A stretch of DNA of 64,000 bases from Lantana camara (Eukaryota > Streptophyta > Magnoliopsida > Lamiales > Verbenaceae): NCBI GenBank assembly GCA_037501455.1, contig CM074860.1, forward strand, positions 39,628,501 to 39,692,500, written 5' to 3'. Positions 35,411 through 46,414 of this stretch are shown here, piece after piece. Each line of letters opens with the position of its first letter. Position 1 is the stretch's first letter. The notes under the pieces were generated by a model that made no database searches, was not told the origin of the DNA, and was given only the letters and a program-made list of their open reading frames with translations. Made by a program: the position numbers and the translations under genes.

Positions 35411-35643
35411 CCTGAAATCAGATCACTAAACATGCGTGGCTTGATCAATAAATGCAAATGTGTGCACACAATTTCCATAGTATCAAATAGCACACGTTCA
35501 AGGAGGATCAAGTAGCTCAATTAATGCAAAGAAATAGGTAATTCAGGTAAGTCAACCCAATGCAGACTCCCAAATACCACATAATCCTATGCCGTGCGAC
35601 CTAGACTGACTGAACACGACTCGAGAACCTCGGTTTTGCAACC
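35411..35643 (-). other. Short leader of element B between PBS and gag
   Basis: About 230 bp with no reading frame of note. Unlike element C there is no extra upstream coiled-coil frame. Confidence 0.7.
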
Positions 35644-35657
35644 GGGCTCTGATACCA
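35644..35657 (-). other. Primer binding site of element B
   Basis: The minus strand reads TGGTATCAGAGCCC, an exact match to the initiator Met tRNA type, eight bases inside the LTR edge at 35666. Confidence 0.92.
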
Positions 35658-35665
35658 CCTGTAGA

Positions 35666-38322
35666 TGTAGCACCCTAAACCCCAAGGCGCCACATCCCCC
35701 GCACTGTAGCCTCGATCCACGCATGAAATGGGCAGTTCATACATAAACCAAGACCACAGCGAACGGGTGACAATAAAAACGACTCTCTAGGCGGGACACT
35801 CTCCCCAGCATAAACAACAACCATGAATAGAAAAGCGGAAGCAATAAAGTCGTTCACATATATATATAGGTACCATATTTATTACATAAATACATATAGG
35901 TACCAATTAGCTATCACTACATTATCATATCTCCATAATATACATCGGTAAGTATCCAAAACGTATCAATCGTGAACATAACATGATATCCGGAAAAATA
36001 TACATGAATGGTGCAACACTAGACCCGTGATAATGCAGGACTCGACCAACTCCCGCCTAGCACAACCACGCTCAAAGTGTACCTGAAAAGTGAAGTATCA
36101 GTCTACTGAAGACTGAGTGAGGGGCAATAAATATATACACATATCACATGCAAGTTGTAGCCTCGGGTGAAGAATTTAGAATAAAATAGGTATACAATTC
36201 AAGAAGTTATTCTTTGCCCGAGATTACAACCAATCATTTTAACACGTTTATTTAATCATGATTGTCAATGTCATGAACATGTGGCCCCGGCGAGCTAGGG
36301 CAATCTCCAACCGAACTCCCAATCGTGAATAATACGTGATCATGCTTGCTTGCTTGATAAGACGTGATCATGCAATTTAATTAGTGCTCATATAACAAGT
36401 CCATGCTTGAAATCATGCAATAACCCGAGGATAACCCGACGTGCCGGATTAATCCCCAGTCTCCTTCTTCCTCCGGGTGATAGCGAGTTTGCAAGGCTCG
36501 ACTATCCACGACATGGTGTGTGTAGAGGACATGACCCTCTAGACACGGAACTCCTTCCACCACTAATCTCCTAGTGGCTTCGGGGGTGATCCCAACAATG
36601 TGAGGATAATTCAGGAGTTACCCGTCAGCCCTTGCTTTCCCGGTTGGCTCAAGAATTACCCTCGGGCCCACGTGCAATCATGTACTCGCCAAACATGCTT
36701 GAAATCATGATAATCAATACTTTCTTGCTTGGAAATGTTCATGGTTTGAAATCATTTATAAGTATAATACGGTTTTGGCCGAAAACTAGCACATAAGGGT
36801 TATAGGGTTCGTTTTACCAAAACAAAACCTCACCTTTCTTGCAAAATATAATAAATAAGCGTTCTAAGGAGCTTGCTCCCCGTCCACGCCCTCGTGACCT
36901 GTGCAAATACGACGTATATACGTGAGACATGAACTAGAATGACCAAAATATGACGAACGGCGGAAATGTGTCGAGACGACCTCGAAAATGCAATGTGGTA
37001 TGATAACTTTTCGTTTCACATCATATTAACACATATTATAGCAATTCGGGGTCAAAGAAGTCGTTGGATCGAGGGGCTATTTTCGTAATTTTGTGCAGAA
37101 ACTTTTGTTCTGTCAGCCCCTTGGGAACGGCCGTTCCAGGCTTCTTTTGTAATTGGGAACGGTCGTTCCCGTTGCCCAGAAAAACGCGGCAACGTTTTTA
37201 ATTTTAAAAGCGCGCCTAGCCGGGAACGGCCCTTCCGGCTCCAAGGCCAAAATGGGAACGACCGTTCCCGTGGTCGGCCGCCTAAATTTTGAAAAGGAAT
37301 GGGAACGCCCGTTCCCACAAAGCCTTGAGGCTGGGAACGGTCGTTCCCAGCTTCTGCAACTGGAAAACAGAGCAGAAACAGAGTATGCTCTCGGGAAGAA
37401 AGCAACAAAGCTACAAAATCCCATTTTTGATCCCCAAATGCTATAATTTCTAGGAGTATGATGCATACCACTTCATTAAATGATAATATATCACTTAGAC
37501 ACATAAAACCATGAAATATCATCAAGACTTCCAAGTTCCAAGTTTATGATCAACTTGATCATTCAAGCCAAATATCCAATTATTTCATGAATAAACCATG
37601 CTATAATTCATGATATGATCATAGAATCATGCTTTGCTCAAAACCTAATTCATATATCATGAAATTCCTAAACCCTAGCATGTCAACACAATCAAGAATC
37701 ATCCCCTCCATGCTACCAACCTTGAAATTAAAAGAAATGAAGAAGTATGATGATGATGATGATCACTCCCAAATTACTTGAAAGATTTCTTGAAATCTTG
37801 ATGATTGATGGAAAATCCACTCCTCCCTTTTCTCTTCTTTGGAATACCGAGAGAGAGGAATATGTTGGGAAATATTGTGGATGAAATGAGCTCATGGAAG
37901 CTAGAGGAAGCTTATACCGTTTCATTCCATTCTTGGTTTTTGTGAATTAAGCTAATTGCCAATAAATCCTCTAACTCATGAGAGTATGTAATTGAGTGTA
38001 TAAGCTTTTGAAATATAATCAATTAGGTCCTTAGAAATCATGCAATTAAGTCCCTAACATTTTAGAAAATATTTAATTAGGGACAATTTGGTAATTTTAT
38101 CGCTCTCGGTATTAATTTTATGCAACAAATATTTTTCGTGTCATGAAATAATATTTGCAATGATATGAATTTAAAGAATTAAGATAAATAATGTTTCATG
38201 AATTTTATAAAAATGTGAATGCCACGTAAGAATATATTATAAATTAAAGAAATAAAATAAACCTACGCTCAAAACGCACACGTGGCGTGCTTACCTGTTC
38301 ATCCGGAAACCGGGGCGTTACA
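35666..38322 (-). repeat. 5' LTR of element B
   Basis: 2657 bp, almost identical to 28205-30863. It carries the same palindrome cluster and the same candidate splice sites. Confidence 0.95.
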
Positions 38323-39032
38323 CACACGTACACAACATGTATGAAATCAGAAGGTGACACGCCCATGTCACCAATACACAACAACCCGTGACACCCCCGT
38401 GTCTCGGTACAGCAGGTCCAGACAATCGTGCACCCCCGTGTCACGCTGAAGAGGAAAAAGTTAACACACCGGTGTCACGCATGCAGCAGAGAAAAACGCA
38501 GAAAACAGGGCACAACCAAGGCACAACCTACTCAACACATTCAACCAACAAAAGACAACTAATATGTAATGAAACCACTTAGAAACAACTCCCAATCATG
38601 CTCCCAAATCCTTGAAAAGTGAGATGTAGTGTCACTACAAGAAATCCTGCAAATTCCGACGGAAAATTCCGAGGGAATTCCGACGGAATTCCGACGGAAA
38701 TAGTAAATTCCGACGGAATTCCGAGGGAATTCCGACGGGACACATGCCGTAGGAAAACCCTCCCTCGGAATTCAAAACCGACGGAAAACCGACGGAATTC
38801 CGAGGGACAAAAATCATAAAAAAAAAAAATTAAATTTAAAAAATTCCGACGGAATTCCGAGGGAAATTCCGTCGGAATTTGCTTTAAAAAAAATTTTTAA
38901 TTAATTATTTCCGACGGAATTTCCCTCGGAATTCCGTCGGAATTTATTGGAAAAAAAAATTTTAATTAATTATTTCCGACGGAATTTCCCTCGGAATTCC
39001 GTCGGAATTTACTGGAAAAATAAAAACTTAAT

Positions 39033-39112
39033 GCGCCCCTGGGGATTCGAACTCCCGACATTGTAGTAGTAAGACCTTATGGAAACCAAGGTAAACCAGT
39101 TGAGCTAGATCA
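39033..39112 (-). other. tRNA-like sequence inside the CACTA element
   Basis: On the minus strand the region has a perfect pol III A box (TAGCTCAACTGG, 39096-39107) and a B box (GAGTTCGAATCCC, 39041-39055) at tRNA-like spacing. The T stem pairs only partly and no acceptor stem forms with the 5' flank, so it is not a functional tRNA. It could be a captured tRNA relic or a SINE head. Confidence 0.6.
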
Positions 39113-39270
39113 ATTCATTGGTTTAGTTTGATACAAATATATATATATCATTTGAAATAATAAATTCATAAATTTTGTAGACTATATTTAAAATTGAGTT
39201 CTAAGAAAATATTAATTATAACTACAAATATTATAATATGTCACAAGAATTCAATTTAAGCATAGATAAA

Positions 39271-39680
39271 ACCGACGGAATTCCGACGGAAATCCCGTCG
39301 GAATTATTTAATATTATTTTTAATTTTTATTTTTAAAAAATCCGACGGAATTCCGACGGAAAGTTCCGTCGGAATTATTTAATATTATTTTTAATTTTTA
39401 TTTTTAAAAAATCCGACGGAATTCCGACGGAAAGTTCCGTCGGAATTATTTAATATTATTTTTAATTTTTATTTTAAAAAAATCCGACGGAATTCCGACG
39501 GAATGCCCGTCGGAATTATTTAATTTCTATTTTTATAATTTATATTTAAAAAAACCGACGGGAATCCCATCGGAATTCCGTCGGAATTATTTAATATTAT
39601 TTTTAAATTTTATTTTTAAAAAAATCCGATGGAATTCCGACGGAATTTCCGTCGGATTTATTTAATTTTTATTTTAAAAA
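39271..39680. repeat. Tandem array of about 71 bp x 6 in the CACTA element
   Basis: Units start near 39271, 39341, 39412, 39483, 39555 and 39625. Each holds TCCGACGGAATTCCGACGG, then an inverted CCGTCGGAATT and an AT-rich stretch (TTAATATTATTTTTAAT). Within a unit the GC part forms a hairpin. Confidence 0.9.
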
Positions 39681-40856
39681 AAAAAAACAAATTCCGTCGG
39701 AATCCCGTCGGAATTCCCGAGGGAATTCCGACGGGATTCCGACGGCCTGTTTCCCTCGGAATTTTCCGTCGGATTTCGGCGAATTTCTTGTAGTGTGTGG
39801 TGATCAATTCATGCCAAAACTTCAATAACTCATTAATGGGGGCTCATAAATACCTCAACTAACAGCTACTACATCACCATAAATGTAAAGAGGAGATCAA
39901 AACAATCATTTTCATGCTTGAAATCATCCTAAAAGCTCAAGAATCGAAAGAGATCAACCAAAATGCTCAAAACCTAAATATATATCCATCTCTGCCAAAA
40001 ACTCATGAAACCATGCTCAAATTTAGGGATGAATGAATGAAAATGACTCATATTGAATGTACATAACATATCCAAGCTTACCTTGTGGATTAATGGAGGT
40101 TTGGAAGGAGATTTGAGCTTGAATCTCTTGGTTGGGCTTGAGTGACGGGATTTCTGGAATGCAGAGAATGAGGAGCTGATTTTCTCCAAATGAGAGGGTA
40201 TGGTTCGATTAAGGAGAGTAGGATCAGCTAGAGGGTTAAGTTAGGGTTCCATAGGCTCAAACCATGGTTAATTTGGTCAACGAATGAATAAGTTATGATT
40301 TATTTGGTAAAAGGTGGCAGATTTGGTTCCCCTTTGCATGTTTCGGTTGAATTTCGGAGGTTCAAATAAATTTGGAAAAATATAAGGCTAAGTTTATCAA
40401 ACTCAAATTTTCGATATGAGTTCAACGAAGTTGACGAAACTCGAATCCGAGTTTCCTAGCTCAAGTTATCAAATAAGGAACCAATGGTGCGCTAATTGCT
40501 CGTTAACGCCCGTTTTGGATTCCACAGACAAAATAAATTCAAAACTCAATCAAACAAATCCAAAAATATAAAACGAGCATAAAACCATATTCATAACACA
40601 TATAAATCCAACATATTAAATTTCTACCAATTTCCGAATTCATTTCGCTTAGAAACGGCAATAATTCGTTCAAGCGCAAATAGTTCAAATAAAATTCATA
40701 TACATTCAAATTCAAATATTTCAAATAATTAAATATTTCTCTAATTAATATAATATAGGATAAAGAAATGAAATAACGTACTTAAAATAAATTAAACACG
40801 CACGTAATTATCACATAATTCATACCTGAACGATTTGGGAAAATCGGGGCGTCACA

Positions 40857-43800
40857 CATCAAGTCACGACGACGGGTGACAAACAAAACTCACACACTAG
40901 CTAGGTGATCTAGACCCTAAATCAGAGTGCGCCAAATAACAAATATCAAATGCGGAAGCTACCAGGATTACAAACATAGTAATATATATGCTCAAACGAT
41001 TACAAATATACATGTCATGCCACTCCAGGGCCAAATAAATCATACAAGTTCCATAATTCAAATTTCAAATCATAATCATGCATAATACGATGCAGAAAAG
41101 TAAAGATGTAAAAGACCCGAACTAAACTCTAACAACTCAAAAGAAAACCACCGCCTAACTCGAGCCAGAACCTGAACCTACAAACTCGATGAACCAAAAA
41201 GGGGAAAACAAAACAACGAGGAGGGGTCAGTCCTAAAGACTGGTGAGAGGGCTACCACACTTACACATACATATACATAAAGCAGAGCATATTCAAAATA
41301 GGAAAATTCATGAACAGGGACGTGGTTTTTGCATTCCAAATCATTTCAACCCGCGATAATACATATAAAGGAAAAGGTTTAAGGCTGAAAGCCAAAATCA
41401 ATCAAATTTTAATAATTAGGAGTCCACTCCCGTTTCACGAATTAAGTTCACAATCAAACAAACAACTCGACGAGTACGAGTTTCAAACAACTTCTCTCCG
41501 TTCAAAAATCAAAACATACTTCAAAATTTAAACGAAAACGGAATCAAACATACATACCTCTTCTCCGAGTGATGGAAGGGTCGATCGTACCCTAACCATC
41601 GGTTCTCATGTCAGGGTCATGAGTTTCATGACACTCACGCCCAAGGATTCCATCCCCCACCAACCTCCTAGTGGATTCCTAGTTGACCCTATAAGTTGGA
41701 GACCGTACTCGGGAGTGACCCGATGGCCCAATACCGTCCCGGGGCTCCTTTGCACAAATCTCCGGGGCCCAATCAAATTATTCGAAAGTTCATAATTCAA
41801 AAGTTCTAAATTTTCAAAAATCGACTTATATTTAAAAGTCATAACTTGCTATTTTTCAAAGCACACACACCAACCCTTTTTCAAAATCTAACGAATGAAA
41901 ATATAGCTTACATACTTATAAAAGCGTTTTCAAAAGTGTTCCATAACAAAAGGGCCAATTCCGACAAAAGACATATTCAAACACGTATCTAAATACATAT
42001 ATATATATATATAGATAATTCACATGCGGGCTTCAAAATACACGTAGGGTTATAGGTAGTATTAACTAAAAGAAAGAAAGCCTCACCTTGGCGAACAAAC
42101 CGAACAAAACGGTCAAAGGGATGCCTAAAGAACCACCTCCTCACCAACGTGCAAACATCTTAACAAAACAAACGATAAAGAGATACTTAGACTCAAAATG
42201 AACCAATTAGACGCTCGGCAAATGCATATGAATGCAAATGGTGCAATGCACTTAACATAATTTCGTACTCAGGCATATTGAGGCAAATAACAAAATATCA
42301 AACAAACAATAAATAAATTAGACTCATCATACATCAATTAAATTCCTAAGTTATCGTATAATAGCATATTAAGAGCATGCATAAATTTAAAGTCCCTAAA
42401 GACAGTAAGAGATGCATGTGAATTGAAATAAAATATCACTTAGCACATATAAATTCATGTCGCTTTATAGGTCACATATTTTACGTCAAATGGATTCCTA
42501 AATTTCATATAACGAACATAATACGTGATATATCATGTTAACAAATCATTTATATCACTAAGGAATCAAAGAGATATCACACAAGGCAAGGAAACAAGGT
42601 ATTCATATATACATGCACGTTAGAGAGCATATCAAATCATGTATCGCTTAAGAAAGCATCAAATTCATATCAAATAAATTCATAAATTTAGCATAATGAT
42701 CATAACACATCATATTACAACATATTACAAGCACTCATGAGTTTAAATCACATAAGAGGGGCAAAGTATGTAAGATAGTTTAACACGTATCATTTGAACA
42801 CATAGAAATTCAAGTCCCGTTTATACTTATGAAATGAAGTCATAAAATTAAAAAAAATAATCTAACATATCATATAACCATATATTAACATGATGGGACC
42901 AAGATTAGGGTGGGAGAGTTCAAATAAAATAAAAAAAAAAAGCAAGAAACGAACAACGAAACAAAGCCGAGCACATAGGGAGCAACACCACACAAAACAG
43001 TCACAAAAGGGGAGGGTAATGGGGGTTAACCTCCCCAAGCACAAATGAGGTAACCCCCATTAACGGAGGCCGGAGGAAAATCTCCCATCAGCAATGGAGG
43101 TAACATCCGCTACCTCCGTAAGGCTCAAAAGCCTTAACGCCCGTCACCCCGCACCGTCTTCATCATCTTCGCCAAATAGCAGCCCTGTTCTTCTCTTTCT
43201 CCATAGCCAAGTAGCAGCAGCAGCAACAGCTCAAGAAAGCAAGCAAAGAGGCAACACAACAGCAGCTAAGGGCAAGGAAAAACGCAACAACACAGCACCA
43301 AATGACACGAAGCAATAAGGATGCAAAAAGGTTGGAATTTAAGTTCATCTTCGAGCTTTCAAGGAGTTCAACAATGGTGGAGCTTCATATGCAACTCATA
43401 TAAGAAATTCAAGTATATATACACATGATGTAGCAATTTTAATCACATATCATGCCTCAATTCACACAAAACCGAACTCAAACTCGTGGAGTCAAATATT
43501 AGAGTTTAACCTAACTGTTTAAGCTCAAACTCATTGAATGCTCAAACCTCCATAAAAATGCACAAACCATAGCTTAAAAGAACGCCAATGAGATAAGGAA
43601 CAAAAATATATTCATAGCTTCTGAATCGGAGAAGAATCGGAGAAGATACGATCTTGAAATCTTCAAAGGTGAATAATACAAAATCCCTTCTTCGTCTCTC
43701 TCTCGGTTTCAGCTGCATTTCTCTCTCCTTGGAGCTGAGTTCGAAATGAGGGTTAGGGAGGGATATATAGGGATTAACCAGGGTTACATTGGATAAGAAT

Positions 43801-44379
43801 GAGTTAATTTGGGTAAGAAATGAGTGAGTTACGGTCAAAACCATAAAGTGTGGGAGATCTGGGCGAGAGACTCGGTTTGGGCGAAATTCGGAGGATCAAA
43901 CGGGCTTAGAAAAATACAAAATTGGTTCCATAGCTTCCATTCTTTGTACGAGTCCAGCTCTTCTTCCAGAATTCGAATCCGAATTGCCGAGCTAAAGAGA
44001 AAAATTCCGGAACACAGGGCACGCTAAAACAAGTTAGGCCCTCGAGTCCCTAACAAATAAAATATGGTGCGTTACCATATCAAACAAGTCCAGAAATGTA
44101 AAATGAGCATATAGATGAATTTATTACACACATAAGTCATGCATTTCAAACTTTCATAAAATTTCAAAGCAAGTCGAAACTCAAACGGATCGAAAACAAG
44201 TTCAAAAGGTTAAAAACGTTCAAATATTCAATCATATAATTAACAAATAATTCAATTAATTTCAAGAATATCACTTAAAAATTAAAATAAATATATAATT
44301 ACGTAGATAAATAATTTAAATGCTCACTTAACACTCTCGAAACAGCGTACCTATACAGCCGGACAAGCGGGATGTTACA
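40857..44379 (-). repeat. 3' LTR of element D (most of it)
   Basis: Matches 50470-53922 with scattered substitutions and an indel near 40903-40965. It has a TATA-like ATATATA at 43763-43769 (minus strand CCTATATATCC), palindromes at 43009-43117, and the hairpin CAGTC-CTAAA-GACTG at 41228-41242. Here the donor is mutated (GCTATG for GGTATG) and the acceptor reads GTAG. Confidence 0.88.
43009..43117. repeat. Palindrome cluster in LTR D (GGAGGTAAC-type arms)
   Basis: A 28-bp imperfect palindrome at 43009-43036 with GGGGAGG/CCTCCCC ends; GGTAAC-CCCC-ATTAACGG within 43047-43069; and GGAGGTAAC-ATCC-GCTACCTCC at 43096-43117. The other LTR keeps the first two at 52563-52623 and has lost part of the third. 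Confidence 0.8.
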
Positions 44380-44396
44380 AACTCCCCTCCTTCAAA
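44380..44396 (-). other. Polypurine tract of element D
   Basis: The minus strand reads TTGAAGGAGGGGAGTT next to the TGTAACATCCC start of the 3' LTR. Confidence 0.75.
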
Positions 44397-45915
44397 AGGA
44401 CCTGTCCTCAGGTCCGAAGTGAGATCTTGAACGACTCCGGGAGGAACTCAACTCAGACTTCTGCTACCTCGCCCTGATCCAAGTGAACTGAAGACTCTAG
44501 GGTCTGCTCCTTCCCAAACTGCGAAACTCCCTAATCCTCGTTGAACAACCTTGCTATGAGAAAAGGGTCAACTCGTTGAAACGGCCCACCACTTAATTCC
44601 CATTTAAATCTCCTTAGCCTTAGCAAACTAGATACAAAGTCCTCAGTCATTTGCTCCCACTTCCAAATAGAACTCGAAAGTAGTTGGAGAGTCCTTCCGA
44701 TTCTTAATGTTCGGCCTTCAACTGACGGCACATTGGGCATTGCTACACTAAGTCCACAACATCTTTTCTCATGACAATCACATCATACAGGTTCTTCAAG
44801 TTCTTGAACCATGAGTGGAATGAGTCTCGTGACCTAGCACTTCTGGAGACATAGGCTCCAACTCTCCGTTAGCAATGCACAACCAAAGCCTTCCTTAATA
44901 CCTCGATTGTAAATGATGTAGCCTCGAGTACCCTCGGTTAAACAAAAGCCAATGCCGAAGACAATTCCCTTCAACCACCTCATCCCACTTAAAATAGTAC
45001 CTCTTTCTTGTCTTTCATGTCACGGGATGGCCGCCTGTACAAAGACGAATTTCCTGTTGAATCCCGATAACACTAGAGACTTACTCTCTCAGGCAATTCT
45101 CGGTTCTTCCACCAGAACGCGTAGTCGTTAATACCCTCGTTAAAACCCAACTCGGCGGAGACTATGGAACGTTGGAAACGAACGAACAATTCTCGAAGTG
45201 AGCAAAGGGTATTTTATCTTCCATATTTAACCTGTGTAGCTCACGGTAGTTTATACTTATCTTAATGTCCCGACTTCTTCTCTAGATAGGACTAAAGCAC
45301 TCCACACAGAAGTAATCAAATTGATGTAACTACCTTCTAAGAGCCGTCGACTACGTCTTAAACTCCAACATCTTTGCTAGAGTCGTCCGGTAGGCAGTCT
45401 TCAAACAAGGTTCAACTCCGGGATAAAGATCACGACAACTTCGATGAGCCTATTGGGTGGAAATGAATTCAAACCCTCAAGAAACGTCGAGAAAGTCTTA
45501 CTACTATCTTCTTCTCCTTGAGCTTGACTTGATTCTTCGGTTATCCCAATGGTAGTCATGTAGCTCGTCGCACTGCCCCGGATTAACCAACTACTTCCAC
45601 GAAGGATATAAATGGGCTAGCCTTCAATCTATTACCCAAAAATATCGTTGAGCCCCAAATGGACCTCCTAGAAGCAACCACTAGCTCAAAGCGACGCCTT
45701 CAAGCAAAACCACCGGGTAAACTCGACCCTCGCAACTCACCAAACGCCCTCGGGCACTCAACTCACTAACTATCTTCAAGAAGAGAGTTCACACAGAATG
45801 AGGCAACAAACGCAACAACTACAAGCAGCAAACAGCAAGAAACAAGAAGCAACGATAAAAGAAAGAAAGATAGCACATAAATGGGTCTCCCCAAAATTAA
45901 AATATGCAAGAATGA
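44397..45915 (-). pseudogene. Element D pol remnant, heavily decayed
   Basis: No frame is open for long. The best scrap (44531-44740, minus) resembles the integrase stretch between the HHCC finger and the first core Asp (WKWEQMTEDFVSSLLRLR). Weaker similarity to the finger's HSWFKNLKNLYDVIVMRKDV lies near 44770-44830. Around 45540-45600 the minus strand resembles the post-protease linker (LIRGSATSYMTTIG). This order fits a pol read from right to left. The rest cannot be aligned by eye. Confidence 0.7.
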
Positions 45916-46414
45916 TGTAACGCCCCAACAAGGGCATCCCACGCCTATCCCGTGCAACGGGCCTAGCTTGTATATAGAATTGCTATTCATATACCCGCCA
46001 AGATCGAAGCAAGCGGTGACAAACGGACATCCTAGTTAGGCGGTACTAGACTCACAACAAGAGAATTAAAACAAACACAAATACGCAGAAGCTTAAAACA
46101 TACCACATGCATAAGAGTTCAAATTCAATATACCCACTTCAGACCTTCTCAAGTCAAATGAAAACAAATGCGAAAGATTAAACCATCAATTAAGTGACAA
46201 ACACGGTCCAGCATGAAATGCTCAAAATACGGGAATGTAAATCATCCTAGAGACCGCCACGGTCCAACTAACAAGATAATAAATCCGATAACGTACATGC
46301 TAAATCCAAAACAACTCCAAGGTAACAAAACCAAAGTAAAAGCAACAAACATGACTAGACAACTAGACAAGACTCTCAAGAAAGACTCCCGCCTAGCATG
46401 ACTCCAAAAGCAAC

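Larger units (their letters stand above)
28205..38322 (-). mobile_element. Element B: young, structurally intact Ty3/gypsy Tekay/Del-like retrotransposon
   Basis: 10,118 bp with LTRs at 28205-30863 and 35666-38322, PPT at 30864-30878, PBS at 35644-35657 and one uninterrupted gag-pol frame at 30902-35410. The LTRs differ at about 15 single bases plus one 2-bp indel (about 99.4% identity by hand). It sits in the 5' LTR of A after ATG, with CACA before it and CACAC after it; the uninterrupted site near 1590 reads ATGCACACGTAC. That makes a 4-5 bp duplication with one base lost. It carries all parts of an autonomous element, although the second gag zinc knuckle lacks its last Cys. Confidence 0.95.
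38633..39795. mobile_element. Non-autonomous CACTA (En/Spm-type) transposon, 1163 bp
   Basis: Terminal inverted repeat CACTACAAGAAAT (13 bp perfect) at both ends, with a 3-bp duplication TGT at 38630-38632 and 39796-39798. It sits in the 5' LTR of A; the empty site near 1892 reads GATGTAGTGTGCGGTG, two bases longer after the TGT. The body is packed with TTCCGACGGAATTCC and TTCCGAGGG units in both orientations, the subterminal-repeat type to which CACTA transposases bind. No transposase frame is present, so it depends on a partner element. Confidence 0.93.
1..40856 (-). mobile_element. Element A: degenerate Ty3/gypsy (Tekay/Del-like) retrotransposon, split by four insertions
   Basis: Near-complete LTR retrotransposon on the minus strand. 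Its 3' LTR is at 1-2963 and its 5' LTR at 26630-40856, with PPT, gag-pol and PBS between them. The window starts at the third base of the left LTR (the right copy begins TGTAACGCCC at 26630). It is interrupted by a TRIM (3297-17842), a solo LTR (19918-24251), element B (28205-38322) and a CACTA element (38633-39795). The base run CATCA follows its right end at 40857 and also occurs at the matching point of the other LTR of element D, so A is inserted in a D LTR. Its two LTRs differ by roughly 3% over the first kilobase compared by hand. The coding region has many stops and frameshifts, so A is not autonomous. Confidence 0.9.
26630..40856 (-). repeat. 5' LTR of element A, split by element B and a CACTA element
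   Basis: The LTR pieces are 26630-28204, 38323-38632 and 39796-40856, about 2.94 kb together, matching 1-2963 in order. It begins TGTAACGCCC and ends GGGGCGTCACA on the plus strand. The palindrome cluster (about 38354-38479) and the donor (40076-40081) survive on the far side of B. Confidence 0.92.

Noticed and set aside
38619..38819. Repetitive frames rich in NSDG in the CACTA element
   Set aside because: Translation of the TTCCGACGG repeats; open on both strands.
39033..39112. Functional tRNA gene
   Set aside because: A and B boxes are present, but no acceptor stem forms and the D and T stems are defective.
43094..43318. 74-codon Ser/Ala-rich frame
   Set aside because: Inside LTR D, begins within the palindrome cluster and has no counterpart with an open frame in the right LTR.
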